Assembly: GCA_035772785.1 (NCBI GenBank)
Contig: JAOCPU010000104.1
Coordinates: 1 to 42,958, forward strand
Direction: 5' to 3'
Length of the DNA: 42,958 nucleotides
From: Phlebiopsis flavidoalba
Taxonomy: Eukaryota > Basidiomycota > Agaricomycetes > Polyporales > Phanerochaetaceae
Position numbers and translations under genes: made by a program
Notes under the pieces: generated by a model
What the model saw: the letters and a program-made list of their open reading frames with translations, nothing else
Database searches by the model: none
What the model was told of the DNA's origin: nothing
Shown: positions 20,700 through 32,728 of the stretch, one piece after another
How positions within the stretch are numbered: the first letter of the stretch is position 1
Layout: the number at the start of each line of letters is the position of its first letter

Positions 20700-22489
20700 T
20701 TACTTCTTGAGCAGAGCAGGCGCCTCGTGGCCAGCCGAGAAGCCCTTGTCGCACCGCGAAGGACGAGTTTCGTCGCCGAGCTCCTCCCTGCAAGATAAAA
20801 TTGGTGAGAAGGTTACAGGGAAGGACCGCGCGGGTACGCACTCGATACGGAGGAGGGGTGTTGTTACTTGGCGACACGCTCGCTGCGCGCGGGCGCGCCG
20901 GTCTTGATCTGGCCGGTGCCGAGCGCGACGACGAGTGTCCGCGATGAACGTGTTCTTCAGGTCTCACCGCTGCGGTGCGACACCATGTGACGCCCCAGCC
21001 GTCGCTCTGCGAGAGCTGCGCACTATAGATTCCATATCAGCACGCCGCACAAAGTGCGCCTTAATCGATTGCGAAAGACTTACGCCTGGATGGACTCGGG
21101 AGACCGTGCCGATCTGGTTGACCTGTAGCAGTGCGATTATCGGTTAGTGGCTGGGCGAGAGCCAAGAGTGAGAGAGCAAACGTGCCCTGAGCAGGAGGCC
21201 GTTGCAGGCCTTCTTCTCGATGGCGGTCTTGATGCGGAGGGGGTTGGTGACGGTCAAGTCGTCGCCGACGATCTGGATGCCGCTGTTGGCGGTGAAGTGG
21301 CTCCAGGCCTCCCAGTCGTCTGGTCGAAGGGGTCCTCGATCGAGACGATAGGGGTACTTCTTGACGTAGCCGAGGTAGAGGTCCGCGAGCTCCTTGCCCG
21401 AGATCCACTTGCTGGGGTCCGAGTTCGGGTTCTTGAAGTCGAGGTCGTACTTGCCCTCCTTGTATGAGCAAGAACTCGGACGAGGGCGACGTCGAGCGCG
21501 ATCTTGATCTTGCCCTCTGTAGCCGGCCTTCTTGATCGCCTCGCTGAGGAGCTCGAGCGACTCGTCGGCGCCAGAGACGTTGGGCGCGAAACCACCCTCG
21601 TCACCGACGTTGACGGCTGCACGGTAGCATATGACGTCATTGTATGCGTAGAAAACACGCATATATGCACTCACCATCAATACCGTACTTGGCGCTGATG
21701 ACCTTCTTGAGGGTGTGGTAGGTCTCAGTACCAATCTTCATGGCATCGGCGAAGCTGGTAGCACCAGTGGGGAGAAGCATGAACTCCTGGAAGGCGAGCT
21801 TGTTGCCGGCGTGCGAGCCACCGTTGATGACGTTGAAGGAGGGGACGGGGAGGACGTATGGGGGCTTGACACCGGCGAGCTCAGCGGAGGTGCTGGTAGA
21901 GGAGGGACGCCCTTTCTCGGCAGCGGCGGCCTCAGAGACGGCGATCGAGACACCGAGGATGGCGTTGGCACCGAGCTTGCCCTTGTTGGGGGTGCCGTCG
22001 AGCTTGATCAATAAAAAGTCATCAATCTCCTTCTGCTGGGTGACCTTGAGCTGCGACTTGATCAGCTCGGGGCCAATGACGTCGTTGACGTTCGCGACGG
22101 CCTTGAGAACACCTGCAGAACGCGTCCGGCGCGGCGGCGTTAGATCGAGATGTGCGCGAGATTCAAGGTGCATATATGCGTACCCTTGCCGACGTATTGG
22201 GACTTGTCGTCCCGTCCGCGGAGCTCGACGGGCCTCGTGAATGCCCCCGGTGGAGGCACCCGAGGGGACAGCAGCGCGGAAGCGTCCTAGAGAAACGCGT
22301 CGGGTGATCGATTCCCCGGCACACAAGTAGCAGTTAACGCACCCTTATTCGGTGTAGAGGTCGACCTCGGACGGTGGGGTTACCACGGGAGTCGAAGATC
22401 TAGCGGTCGCGTTGAGCGTTTGCAACAGCGTACACTCGAGCGCGTCGTGCAGCACATACCTGGCGTGCGTGTACTTTGGAGATGGACAT
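20700..22489 (-). CDS. eno1: Enolase (phosphopyruvate hydratase)
   Basis: Cytosolic glycolytic enzyme converting 2-phosphoglycerate to phosphoenolpyruvate with two Mg2+ ions. The start at 22489 gives [10 protein letters not shown], then introns at about 22459-22400, 22342-22287, 22183-22113 and 21674-21617, and further ones near the 3' end. Recognisable parts in order: [19 protein letters not shown] (substrate loop), [58 protein letters not shown] (Mg-binding Asp), [18 protein letters not shown] (Mg-binding Asp), SHRSGET (phosphate-contacting Ser-His-Arg) and a C-terminal ...ALLKK before the stop. All key residues can be found, but the frame changes at several points: the start of [12 protein letters not shown], around SIEDPF, exons after 21180, and the last exon. 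Such an essential single-copy gene is unlikely to be dead, so indel errors are the best explanation. One intron near 21185-21127 may use a GC donor. Confidence 0.93.
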
Positions 22490-23624
22490 GGCGGCGGCGG
22501 ATGGAGGAGGACGGGGATGTGAGGGCGGGCAGAGGCCCAGCGGGCGACTTTATGACTCTTGATCGCTTTCCCACGCTGATTATCTCCCACTTGAGGCTGT
22601 TTTACGCCCGCCGCGCGCATGCAGGCCCTGCGCTGAGCTCTGAGAGCGAGCTCGACGCAGAGCTCGCGGCCGACGGTCCTCACATCCGCGGACGCCGTCC
22701 TATCCTTTTGCTTCTCGGTCCTGGACACCGTCTACTCCATAAGCCCAGCCCGCAGAGCCGACATCTCGACATGCCTCGTGAATCTCCCGCGCTTTATCCC
22801 GGTCTAGCCGACGCCCACCCGCCCGCTTTCCACCTCAGCGTCGTCGCTGGCCTCGATTTTTTGGCATGCACATGTCCCCGCGCGGCCTTGTTTTCTCAGA
22901 CCGGGTCCTCTCGATTCCCGATCGCGCACACGCGTGTCGTGTCAGAAAAAAAAAACATCTGCCGGTGACGGGCGTCTGCACTTGTCGTCGCGAGAGCATG
23001 GTGGCACAGCGCAGAGTGGCAGAAATCTGTCGAATCGGCGCGGCGTGCCTGCAGGGGTCTCGCTCAGTTTTAGTGATCCCATATATCGCACAATGCACAC
23101 ATATATACGCAAACTCTATCGCTCAGCCGACAAACACGCTGCCACGATTGGTCTCGGGGGTAGGAGTTACGGTGGGAGCGCGTCCACACTATTTCTGGTA
23201 CCGGGCAGTTCGTATACGCCGCAATGAATCTACGCACCCTGTGTGATACGCCCGAATATCTCGTGACAATGCACTGGACCGAAGTCCCCGGTAGTCTCGT
23301 TTTCTCAGACCTTTAGAGCAGAGTGTTTACTACGTAAGCACCGTAGTAGCAGTGGTAACAGTCGGAGTTTTAAATATCTGCGAGCGCAGTTCGAGCTCCG
23401 ATTGATCGATCAGTGTGAATTCTTACATGATCAATAGCGGGCGTAATGTTTGGGGACGAGACTAAGTCCCCAGGCGCGTTCTGAGCCCACGCCGACTCCC
23501 ACGCAGACAGAGATAGCCCGAATATACTATTTGATGCACGAGGGACAAAGTGTCCCATTTTTACCAAAGCAACCAGGGTGCACACCGCGGGGCGAGCCAA
23601 AGTCCCCGTACCCGGCGGACAACC
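22490..23624. other. Intergenic: enolase promoter and Utp13 3' flank
   Basis: Upstream of enolase on the minus strand the DNA is GC-rich and pyrimidine-biased. No clear TATA box could be fixed. An A run lies at about 22947-22955. No gene recognised. Confidence 0.4.
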
Positions 23625-26600
23625 CTATGCCACCGCGACCACGCCCGCGCCCACATCCACCTCCATGGGCACGCCCGCCCACTCCTCCACTGCATCCCCC
23701 GCTTCCTCCTCCTCATCACCGAGCAAACCCCCGTCCATCTCCTCCAACAGATAATCAACCACATAGCTCTCCTGCACCAGCTTCTCCATCCGCGCAAGAT
23801 GGCGCTCGGTGTACGGCACGAGCGCCTCCACGAGCTCCCGCAGCGGCGCCGCGCCCTTGCCTCCCTCGCCCTCCCCACCAAACGCCTGCATGATATCGTC
23901 CGCTTTATGCAGCTTCACAATCGCGTGCAGCACGCGCTGCGGCGACGACGCTCGTCTTCGCGTTCGCGTTCCACACCGCGCACGTAGCGCAGGAGCGCGG
24001 CGAGGTCCGCGCCGCGCAGAACAGCCTGCGCGGAGCACGGCGTCGACCGCGGGGTGGCCCGTGAGCGCGCCCTGCGTGCCGGCGGGAGGGAGGGCCTTTG
24101 AACAGCAGCGCGTGCAGTCCAGCCCGGGGCTGCTCCATCGCGAGCGCGAGGAGGATGGCGTTGCGGTAGTCTTGGAGCGCGGGTAGTTTTTGGAAGTCTT
24201 GTTCCCTGCTTCCGCGTCAGCAAACGAGTTAGTGATGACGTGAATTTGAAAGCTTACTTGAGTACCTTGGTCGGCGCGTTTGTTCTCCTTTTTCCTGCTC
24301 CTGCTCCGCCCGTGCAGTCCTCGCCAGAACGTGACCACCGAGTCCGCCGCGCCCGACACCACCGTACGCTCGTCCGCGCTCACCGCAAGCGCCCACACCT
24401 TGTCCTCATGGTTGTCCATCGTCGCCGCCACTGTTGATACACACGGCCTCGTCGCGCACGTTCCAGAGCTTGAGCTAAGCCCGTCGCTCGCCGTGCTCAC
24501 TCATCTGCATGCCCGTGCGTTGAGGAAATCGACGCGGAGCACCGAGTTTCGTGTTTGGCCCTCGAACGTCTTCAGAACACGAGTAGGTTGCGTCTCCAGG
24601 CTCGCCACAGGCGCACGCTCCGTTCGCCCGCTCCCCGTCGCGAGCACCCGCTCCGCGCGCCGAAGCGTCACGCTCCACAACGCCCCCGCCGGTGCCCCCG
24701 TGCACGTCCCCAGCAGCCGTATCTCGCCCTTCACCGCGCCGCTGTCATACACGATGTACTCGACCACCGCCCACAACCTTCGCGCTCTATTGTCCTGCGA
24801 GCCCGACACGAGCAGCCGGTCCCGTTCGGCGACACGTCGAGCGCGTTGATGTCCTTCTCGTGCGCGCGGTTGCGTCGCGAGGCTGCGGCACTTGACCGGC
24901 GCAGCCTGCCCAGCGACGAGCGGGACCTCGCGCAGGTCCCACATCTTGATCGTGCGGTCCTGGCTCCCGCTGAACGCGACAGCGCAGGCTCTGCTCGTCC
25001 GTCGCTGCGCGCGCGAGCGCGACTGCGCCGACGCTCTCTCGCGCGTGCGCCCTCGCAAAACACCGCGACGCAGGCCTCCACTCCTCCGTAGTGGAGGAGG
25101 GCGCCCAGGAGCCGCAGCGAAAGGCGGTCCTTGCTCCCGCTCGCGAGCACGGCGCCTCGCTCCTGGGGGCCTTGTCGAGCGCAGAGCACGATCTCGGCGT
25201 GGCCCGCGAGGAGCGCGCGTCTAGCGACTGGGTGTTGTACACACGCGGATGAGCGACGAGTTGGGTCGCGAGCGTCGAGGTGTGTGTCGAGTGTGCCCCG
25301 TCGGCGAGAGGAAAGGTTGCGTCGACGTATTTCACGTCGTTGAAGCCGATGAGCTGGCGTGGTGAGCGAGCGCGTGGTGAGAGAGTGGAAGAGGATGTTT
25401 TGGTCAGGCACGTGGATGTGGAGACTACTGTGGACGTTGACGGGACGTACCTATTTACTTTGTCAGTGGATGTATGATTTACATCGCTGGGATCACTCAC
25501 AGTGCGTCCACAATCTGTCGCTGCTCTTCCTGTTCCTCGGTTGTCGACTCTAGCTCCTGTCCGAGTGTATAGAGCACTTCACCCTTGCGCGCGTCCCAAA
25601 CTTTAATGACGCCCTTCTCTCCGCCAGTGTATATATGCAAGCTTCGTCGCACCCGAGGTAGTCCCAGCGAGGTCCTCGTCCTGCCGGAGCAGACCCACCA
25701 CGCTCTCCACCCGTCTGTCCAGGATAGGTATCGTCCTAGCGACGAGGACGTCGGCGCGCCGTCCTTTTCCTTTCCCTTTGCCTTGCTGCTTTTCGGCTTC
25801 GCCTCCCTCCGCGGGCTTCGGCGATATATCCCACACAAGCACCACCGTGTCGCGCCCCCCACTAACCAGCCACTTGCCGTCCCTCGTCACACATCCAGTC
25901 CCCTTGGCACCGACACATGCATGCCCCTCGAGCACCGCCTCAGGCCGCGCCGCCGCGCCCGAGCGCGCCTTGTGTCCGGCGCGAGGTTCAAACACGCGGA
26001 TCTTTCGTGTCGACGCACGCCGTGATGTAGCTGCATATGCATGCGCGGCGCGCTGCGGCTCGAGCGCACGGCGGCCGCGTCGAAGGGCACGTTGAAACAC
26101 GAGCGCGCTCACGACGCTATCGCCGTGCCCTTGAAGACGTGCGTCCGCGAAGCCGCGCGCGATGTCCCCACACTTTGACCACGCCGCTCGGCCGCCGCTG
26201 AGAGGACGCGAGGTATGTCGAGGCTATGGGTCTGTGCGGCAGACGTGTTGTGATTAAACTGGGGCGGGGGGGGGTCGTGCGCGCGGGCGATGACGCGTAC
26301 GGGTTGCACAGGTTTGGAGATTGGTGTGTTGGAGGTGGGGAGTTCGTAAATACGTAAGGGCGAGGGCGGAGGTGATAAACAGCAGGAGGTGGGTCGAGGC
26401 GGTGGGAGATGCACATGGCTGTAAATGGACTCTGTGTCCTACATACGAGTTAGTTTCCTATCCTCGGGAAGACATAGCAAAAGATCAGCACCACAGAGAC
26501 TAGTCGGAAAGAGTCACACACCCTGCAAAGCGACATATCTCTCTTCCCTCGCTCCACATCCGTCAAAACCGCCATCCTCACCGACACAAGTAACAAGTCT

Positions 26601-26777
26601 TGTCCCATCCTGCGTGACCGCTACTGGAACCCCCATTTGTAGAGCGGCGCAATGACCCGGGCCTTTTTAAACCTAAAAACATACATTCAGCCTAGCACTT
26701 ACGCAGCATTCAGCAGCCTACCTGACGACGCTTGGTTTCTGAGCTTTTTCGGTACGCGGCGCAGAGGTCGAAGCCAT
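23625..26777 (-). CDS. utp13: U3 small nucleolar RNA-associated protein 13 (WD40 protein, UTP-B complex)
   Basis: Nucleolar WD40 protein of the small-subunit processome, homologous to yeast Utp13 and human TBL3, needed for early 18S rRNA processing. The start at 26777 gives MASTSAPRTEKAQKPSVV. A 49-nt intron (26721-26673) follows, then FKKARVIAPLYK and PVAVTQDGTRLVTCVGED, the usual opening of this family. WD-repeat pieces follow in order: LRIYELPTSNTPISKPVQPV, GVVKVW, RTIPILDRRVESVVGLL, VYNTQSLDAR, LASGSKDR, and HEDKVWALAVSADERTVVSG near 24415-24355. After these comes the C-terminal Utp13 helical domain: NAILLALAMEQPRAGLHALL-like text in broken frames, then QRVLHAIVKLHKADDIMQAF, and LVQESYVVDYLLEEMDG near 23760-23710. 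The domain order and C-terminal domain distinguish it from other WD40 proteins. Frames shift many times, so introns cannot all be placed. Confidence 0.85.
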
Positions 26778-27913
26778 AACGAAAGAACCAAACGCATTAC
26801 GCCGGGCGCTTTCACACGCACATTTTCTTTGCGCGGACGAGCGCGCGGATTCGGCAAACCCCGCGCGCACGCGAGCCTGCTTGGCGACATCATCTTATGT
26901 AAGGCGCTACTACAAACGCCCACGCCGTAGATTAGATTATGTGCATGACATCGATAACGAATCAATAATCGCACAGGCAAACTTTTGCTGCCCGTCATTT
27001 CATTTAATTGTAGGTGGCACTTGTTTCTTTTTTTTTTGGACTGTTACTGCTTCCGTAGTTTGCGAAATACACCACTTGTCTATTATTTTTCTGCGTGGGT
27101 TATGGCATCTCCCTTCCACCTTTTCCCCACGAAAAATATGCGCATGTCACCCACCAGTTCAAAGGGTTAATACAAAGACTTTTGCTCATGAAATATTGAT
27201 TAATATAGACATTCGGGCAGTGGTGAGCAGACAGGCGGTTGTCGGGGGCGAAGTACATCTCGAAGGGCACTTTAGCTACATACTAAGTCCCAAACTATGT
27301 AGCTACTCATACTACCCGCCCCACTATATAGCCATCATGGTATAAATAAGTATACATATAAAAGATTACTACTATGCGTGTACTACGAGAGATAACGCGC
27401 AGCACTGTCACATGGAGCTACAACAAATCGGCTCCTAGATTTCCATTATTGACTGACTTCCGATGTGTTATTCACCCGCCTGCCGAGCTTTGCCAATCAA
27501 CGCGATGCTCACACAATTCATACCATCTGTGTACATGTGGCTGGCTGATCAAACACGAAGCAGAAAACACAGTCACAGCCCGCGACTCTTTCAATAAGCA
27601 TCAACCTATACCGTGACCGACTTTGACAGCCTCGCCGAGTTGAGGCCGTGCCATCAATCTCGCGCGGTCGCTAGAGCCCTTATAGTACAATAGCTCGGAT
27701 AGTAACGCAATACTGTATGAACACTGTCAGCAACTATCTCACTGACTTTGCGTGCTATATAGAAGGGGAGGTAGGCAGGTGCGCTATGGGGCTCTAGGGA
27801 TCGCTCTGCGGTTTCGGCGCTTGCGCGTGCGAACTGACCCCCCCCTTGTTTTGGCCCTGTTAGCGTGGACACACTCGAGGGAAAACCTTGTCCGGGAGCG
27901 CCGATCACCGAGC
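26778..27913. other. Intergenic upstream of Utp13
   Basis: No recognisable gene. The first 150 bp would hold the Utp13 promoter. A T run at 27025-27035 and AT-rich sequence up to 27370 follow. Short open frames have chance-like composition. Confidence 0.4.
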
Positions 27914-28439
27914 CCGCCGAGGACCCCCAACAATGGGAGGGAAAACCCTACCCAGAGATTTCGCCAAACCACCCCAGAATACGGACGGGAGCGGCGAAAT
28001 TTGGGTCCAAATCATACGGATTTTCTGCGGGCGTCCGGCCTGCGGCCGGACCAGTATACGGACTTTTCGCGGAGGCTACCTAATAAACAATGATTATTAT
28101 CGCTTCATCCACAGCTCTTACCGCATCAACTCCACATTGATCTCGTAGGTTTTACCTTCACTTCCGCGCGGTTTGGGCCAATTCAACCTCAGATGATGAC
28201 TAAATCATCGCGTTCTGAAGTCCAATTTAAGCAGCGACCATGACATGTCGAAGGACTTTGGGTAGGCTTCCGCCCAAGGGTCCGCTCGACCATATACGGA
28301 CGAACGGGTAGCCATCTCGGACCAAAAATCTTGCCGTTTCGATACGGATTGTTCGCCGGCTGGGGGGCCTCCGGCCCCCCCAGATATATACGGACGCCGG
28401 GTAGGGTCTCCCTCCCATTGTTGGGGGTCCTGCCCGCCG
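27914..28439. mobile_element. MITE-like element with about 40-bp terminal inverted repeats
   Basis: The left arm (27914-27953) contains GGACCCCCAACAATGGGAGG and ends AACCCTACCC. The right arm (28399-28439) is its reverse complement with a few changes. Inside each arm, at roughly mirrored places, is a short GC hairpin: GTCCGGCC-TGC-GGCCGGAC at 28033-28051 and TGGGGGGCC-TCC-GGCCCCCC at 28361-28382. The words TACGGA and GTATA recur near both. The centre is AT-richer and has no coding sequence. No target-site duplication could be fixed. Consistent with a non-autonomous DNA element. Confidence 0.6.
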
Positions 28440-28925
28440 TCGGTATCCATCATCCATTGTGGCGGCGGCGGCGGCGCGGCGCGGCGGGGAGCAGCGTAGC
28501 GGGCCCAGGCACTCGCGATGTGGGCATCACCGCATGAGCTCATCCCGTTGGCGTCGGTGCCCGCGTACCCACACCCACGTCACGGTCGTGCGCGGGAGCA
28601 GTGGCCAGGTTTCTCGCTGGGGTTCCGGGGGCCCACGAGCCCTGTGTTTCCCACCCGCCGCGCGGCGCGGTCAGCTGGGCTGCAAACTGTATCGCGCCGT
28701 GGATGGGGCATCTAGCCTTTGCGGGCCCAATGGGCCTATGCACGCGCGCGGGCGGAAAGATTAACGCACGGAAGGGCGCGAGGAGGGCCCACATGCGCAC
28801 ACCAAAACGTTCTTTGTCGCAGCAGCTGCGCATCAAAACCTGAAACATATTTGTGCTATCGTAGATCGGCCTCGGGTATACATCCCACGCTAGATTACAA
28901 GGTAACATGCCGACGAGACGACGGG
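28440..28925. other. Intergenic, 3' flank of the forkhead gene
   Basis: GC-rich with a GGC-repeat patch at 28459-28480. No gene recognised. Confidence 0.35.
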
Positions 28926-28929
28926 CGAG

Positions 28930-30627
28930 TCAAAAAGGTATCCAAGAACTGAACTCAGATGCAGCAAACAACGACTTACGGAACGCACGAGATCCCCACA
29001 AGCCCCGCCCCACATCACCCTCCCACGACGTCACGCAACGCGCCCCCTCCCCACCGCGAGCCGCACACAAGGGGCTACCGCGGCGGGCGGCGCCATGCCC
29101 GCCGCGCGCACCTGTACCGATCCGCAGCTGCTCATCCGCGACGCGCCTTCTTCTCGCCTCCTCGTCCGCGACGCGCTCCGCCTCGACGCGCCGCCTTGTC
29201 TCGTCCTCGAGCCGGCTCTCCGACATCTTGAGCGCCTGCTTCGCGCGCGCCGCGTCCGTCTCCGCGCGCGTGAGCGAGTTTTTGTTGAGCCGGATGACGA
29301 GCGACTCCTGGTCCGTCGTGTGCCGCTTCAGGCTCTCGACTTCCTGCCGCAGCTGCGCGATCAGCGCGTCCTCCGCCCGCGGCACAGGCGGCGGCGGCGG
29401 CGGCGCGTACCCGTTCGAGAACGCCCCGTGCAGCCGCGGCTGGTGCGTCGGCGTGTGATTGTGGTTCGGGTGCGCGTGCGGGTGCACGGGGCTGTGCTGC
29501 GCGCGGTAGCTCGTCGCAGTGCTCGAGCTCGACGTCGCGCTGAGCGGGGGCTGGTACGGGTGGTACGCGGGCGGCGCGCGCGCGCCGCCGACGGGGGGCT
29601 CGTCCTCGCTAAAGTCCTCGTCCGACAGCACGTGCGGGCCCCCGGGGCCCCACTCCATCTCGTCGTCGTCCTCGTCGTCGTACGGGCTCTGCCGTACCGC
29701 CGACGTCTTGAACGAGTGCGCGTCGACGGGCCGCAGGATCGTCGACTGCAGCGGCGGCCGCCCGCTGCCATTCTCCTCCCGCCGCGGCGCCTGCTGCGGG
29801 GGCGGCGGCGGGACGTGCGGAGGCGCGCGCAGGCGGCGGCGGCGGGTGGTGCACGGCGTGCTCGTGGCGCATGGGCATCACGGGGATGTAGGCCGGCTTC
29901 TCCATGAGGGGCGTCGGGACGGGCTGCTGCTGCTGCAGCTGCTCCTTCTGCGTGCGGCCGCGCTTACGCGGGCGCTTCGTGCCTGGGGGGGCCTCCAGGT
30001 TCACGGTCCAGTACGAGCCAAAGCCGGGGTCCGTCGCTGGCCGCTGCTGGCGCTCGAACAGCCGGTTCAGCGAGAGGTGGTGCCGCACGGATTGCTGTGG
30101 GCGCCGTCGTCGTCGTTGTCAGCATGCGCACACAAACACGCGCGCGCGGGGGCGGGCGCACGTACCTTCCATGCGGGGCCTGCGGTCGTGTAGTACGGGT
30201 ACTTTTTCTCCATCGCGGCATATATCTCGCGGATCGTGAGCCGTTTCTTGGGGCTGCCGAGGATCGCGCATCGCAGGATGACGGGCAGGGTATGTTGTGG
30301 GCGGCCGTTGGTATCGGGCAGGCAGGCGAGGGTATCTGGGCAGTCGGGGTGGGCTCGTGGGGACGCATGACAATGTCTGTCTGCGCATAGTAGTTGGACT
30401 CGGCCGCGGCGCGTTCGTACGCCATCGTGTTCGGCGGCGTGCGGCGGCGATGGCGAGGAGGACGAGAGCTGCTGGTGGCGTGCTGCAGGCTGGGGCACGA
30501 GGTCAGCGTCGGGCTCGCGCAGGGCGCCCGAGGACGCATGCGGCGGGCGGCGGGCTGGGGCGGGTACGCACCGCATGTCGCGCTCCTGGGTGCTCTCCGG
30601 GTTGAGGAGGTTGTTGAGGCTGGCCAT
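28930..30627 (-). CDS. Forkhead (winged-helix) transcription factor with C-terminal coiled coil
   Basis: The start at 30627 reads MASLNNLLNPESTQERDM. A donor at 30571 and an intron follow, then NTMAYERAAAESNYYAQTDI. The forkhead domain follows: LRCAILGSPKKRLTIREIYA and MEKKYPYYTTAGPAWK to a donor at 30165. After a 71-nt intron, the recognition helix QSVRHHLSLNRLFERQ starts at 30094, then DPGFGSYWTVN (wing) and a basic tail GTKRPRKRGRTQKEQ. The helix has His where most forkheads have Asn (RHHLSLN for RHNLSLN). Downstream are poly-Gln, Pro-rich and acidic segments (SDEDFSEDEPP). They are followed by a heptad-like coiled coil, ALIAQLRQEVESLKR through RLEDETRRRVEAERVADEEA (about 29370-29140). The 3' end is uncertain because of possible late introns. 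A nuclear DNA-binding regulator; targets cannot be inferred. Confidence 0.82.
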
Positions 30628-31365
30628 GGAGGTGCAGACGGCGATCAGGGAGGGGATGGTGGTGTGTGGGTGGGAGGGGGAGTTTGTCCTGTGGGTCCAA
30701 ACGTGCAGGTCCATTGTTGTTTTCAGAGGCGCCAGCCAGATCCGCCCTGCCTTGATTGTCTACTGCCCGGGGCCGCATCCGGGGTCCTGGCCTCTTTCCG
30801 GGCACAGTGGGCCTTGTGGCTCCCCGCGTGCGACAACCCCGCCGGCAGATGGCGCGACAGAGACCCCGACGGCACAGCGCCCGACACGCCCGCCGCGCGC
30901 GCGCGCACACCGCCGTCCCACATGACTCACGCCCTGTGCGGCGGCGGCGCGCAGCTGCCCAGGAGCCTGGCGGGCCAGCCGCCGCCCCAGCCTCCGCCTC
31001 GGGCGGCGCGCGCGGGGCGCATTCGGCCGTCTGCCTCGGCACATCCCAGGTCCCCTAAGCTCAATCACTCGCACACAAGCCACGAGAACGCGTCCCACGC
31101 GCCCCCGCTACACGTAACCCCGCGCGTGTTCGCTCGCCGCCCTCCCGCGATGGGTCCGCTCTCGCCCCGCCCACGCGATCACACAACACACCCATGCAGC
31201 GCATGAGCCGCACGACACATTGATACGGGCGCCGGCATGTGGACCCATGGATGGCCCACAGGATGGACACGGGCGTGATGCCAGGGTATCGTACAACAGA
31301 TTCCGCAGATGGCTGATACAGCGTCCACATGCTACTATGTACACAGTCCCCCTTGCTCCAAACCC
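30628..31365. other. Intergenic between NIPSNAP and forkhead genes
   Basis: Very GC-rich upstream region of the forkhead gene, with a long chance-open frame on the + strand (30394-31206) of Arg/Ala/Pro-rich composition. No conserved protein text seen. Confidence 0.4.
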
Positions 31366-32728
31366 TCACTTGAGCGGCGAATACGGCAGCGGCTCGAGGA
31401 TGTACGAGTCCATAAACTTTGAAAACTCGCTCGTCTGCAACAACAACAACAATACGCCGCTCAGCGCAACCGCACACACGCCAGAGGAGCACCCGATCGC
31501 ATACCTTCCGGTGACAGTCTACGACCAGCCCTCCCAGTTGCCATGCCTTTTCCCGCGTCTCCTTGCGGGGTCTGCAGGTCCCCTGCGCACATACCGCGTT
31601 AGCCAGGGCACACAAGCGAGCAGTGAATACGCACGGGTACTGCCACATGTGGTACACTCTGGTGCAGACGACCGACCTGCGAGAACCACGCGCCGACGGG
31701 CGCGACAAACTGTCTGCGGGCCTCGATGCCCTTGCGCCTGCGTCATCCAAGTGCGGGAAGCGGACGATCCATCAGCAGTCATGTACTAGGCAGCCGTGTG
31801 TGTGGCGCTCACCAGGCCCGTGGCTCCCACCTCGAGCAGTCGGCGCTCTGCTTGGCCTTGAAGCTGCGGTACTTGCGCAGGCTCAAAGATGCGCGTCCCC
31901 TCCGAAGTGCGTGTCCACGGCGCCCTGGTGGGCGAGGACTTGCAAACTCCTCGTCAGAGCTGGGCTCTCGCGCGCGTTCAGGTACGGGTATCATACGGCC
32001 CTAGTACGCATTCTGTGCTACTAGCCACCCGACGTCATCCCCTGCGCGCACCCACTAGCCCAGCGCGAAAGCACACTCGACCCCCGAGACGAGGACATAC
32101 TTCGCCGTCGTCCTTGTCGTACCGCTTAAAGTGCTACGTACTCGAGGATGTGGACTGGCTGCGTCAGTGCGTGCAGGGGCCAGAGGGCGCGCGGGAGGCG
32201 TTACAGAACCGTGGTCCTGGTCGCCGGGACGACGTACCTCCAGCTCCCCGTGAGGCGTGACGTGCAGCGCGGGTCGTCCTTGTCGTCGCGTAGGAGGACT
32301 CGTATGGGGGACGCGCTGTCACGCGCGCAATCACATGCCGCGGGTTCGGTGGGACGTACGCAGCCTCTTGTAGCATATACTCGCCGCTGAGGTTTACCTG
32401 TGTAATGCAGAGAACATGAGGAAGTAAAGAGACGGAGAGAGATAGACGGTGCGTATACCTTCGAGCAAGTCACGTACTTTGCATCTTGCCACCAGCCCGT
32501 GAATGCTGCTGGGGTGACAGACACGTCGCCCTCCTCCACTTTGCTTCAGGGGACCCATGCAGTATAGTCTGCATGCGAACCGTGTGAGCTCATGGTACAC
32601 TTTGAACAGCCATGTGAATGGCGCATGTTCTGACCTTGACCGAGATACCTCGCTTCCCTCCCTTGCCTGCGACGCCACGGGGCGCCGACGTCGACAGCGC
32701 GCAGTTTACTCCAACACGCGCAAAGCAT
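31366..32728 (-). CDS. NIPSNAP-family protein (probably mitochondrial)
   Basis: The start at 32728 gives a basic leader with RALSTSAPRGVAG after one frame correction, typical of a mitochondrial targeting sequence. Next come HGSPEAK and VEEGDVSV, a segment around HGLVARCK, SRLTGSWRYVV and VHILEY, the first dimeric alpha-beta barrel half. The second half reads LRKY, then W-x-x-x-W and KGIEARRQFVAPVGAWFSQV, GRLHQ, YHMWQYP, then after an intron DLQT, RKETREKAWQL, and after another intron TSEFSKFMDSYILEPLPYSP, LK and stop (31366-31368). The closing PLPYSPLK and the VHxLWQY-type strand are hallmarks of NIPSNAP proteins, linked in animals to mitochondria and mitophagy signalling. The fungal role is not established. 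Several frame breaks. Divergent from the gene at 33.0 kb. Confidence 0.8.

Noticed and set aside
29095..29907. 270-codon + frame across the forkhead gene
   Set aside because: Shadow frame of the coiled-coil and Pro-rich exons; Arg/Val-rich with no motif.
30394..31206. 270-codon open frame on the + strand overlapping the forkhead gene start
   Set aside because: It is antisense to the clear forkhead exons and has chance-like GC-driven composition.
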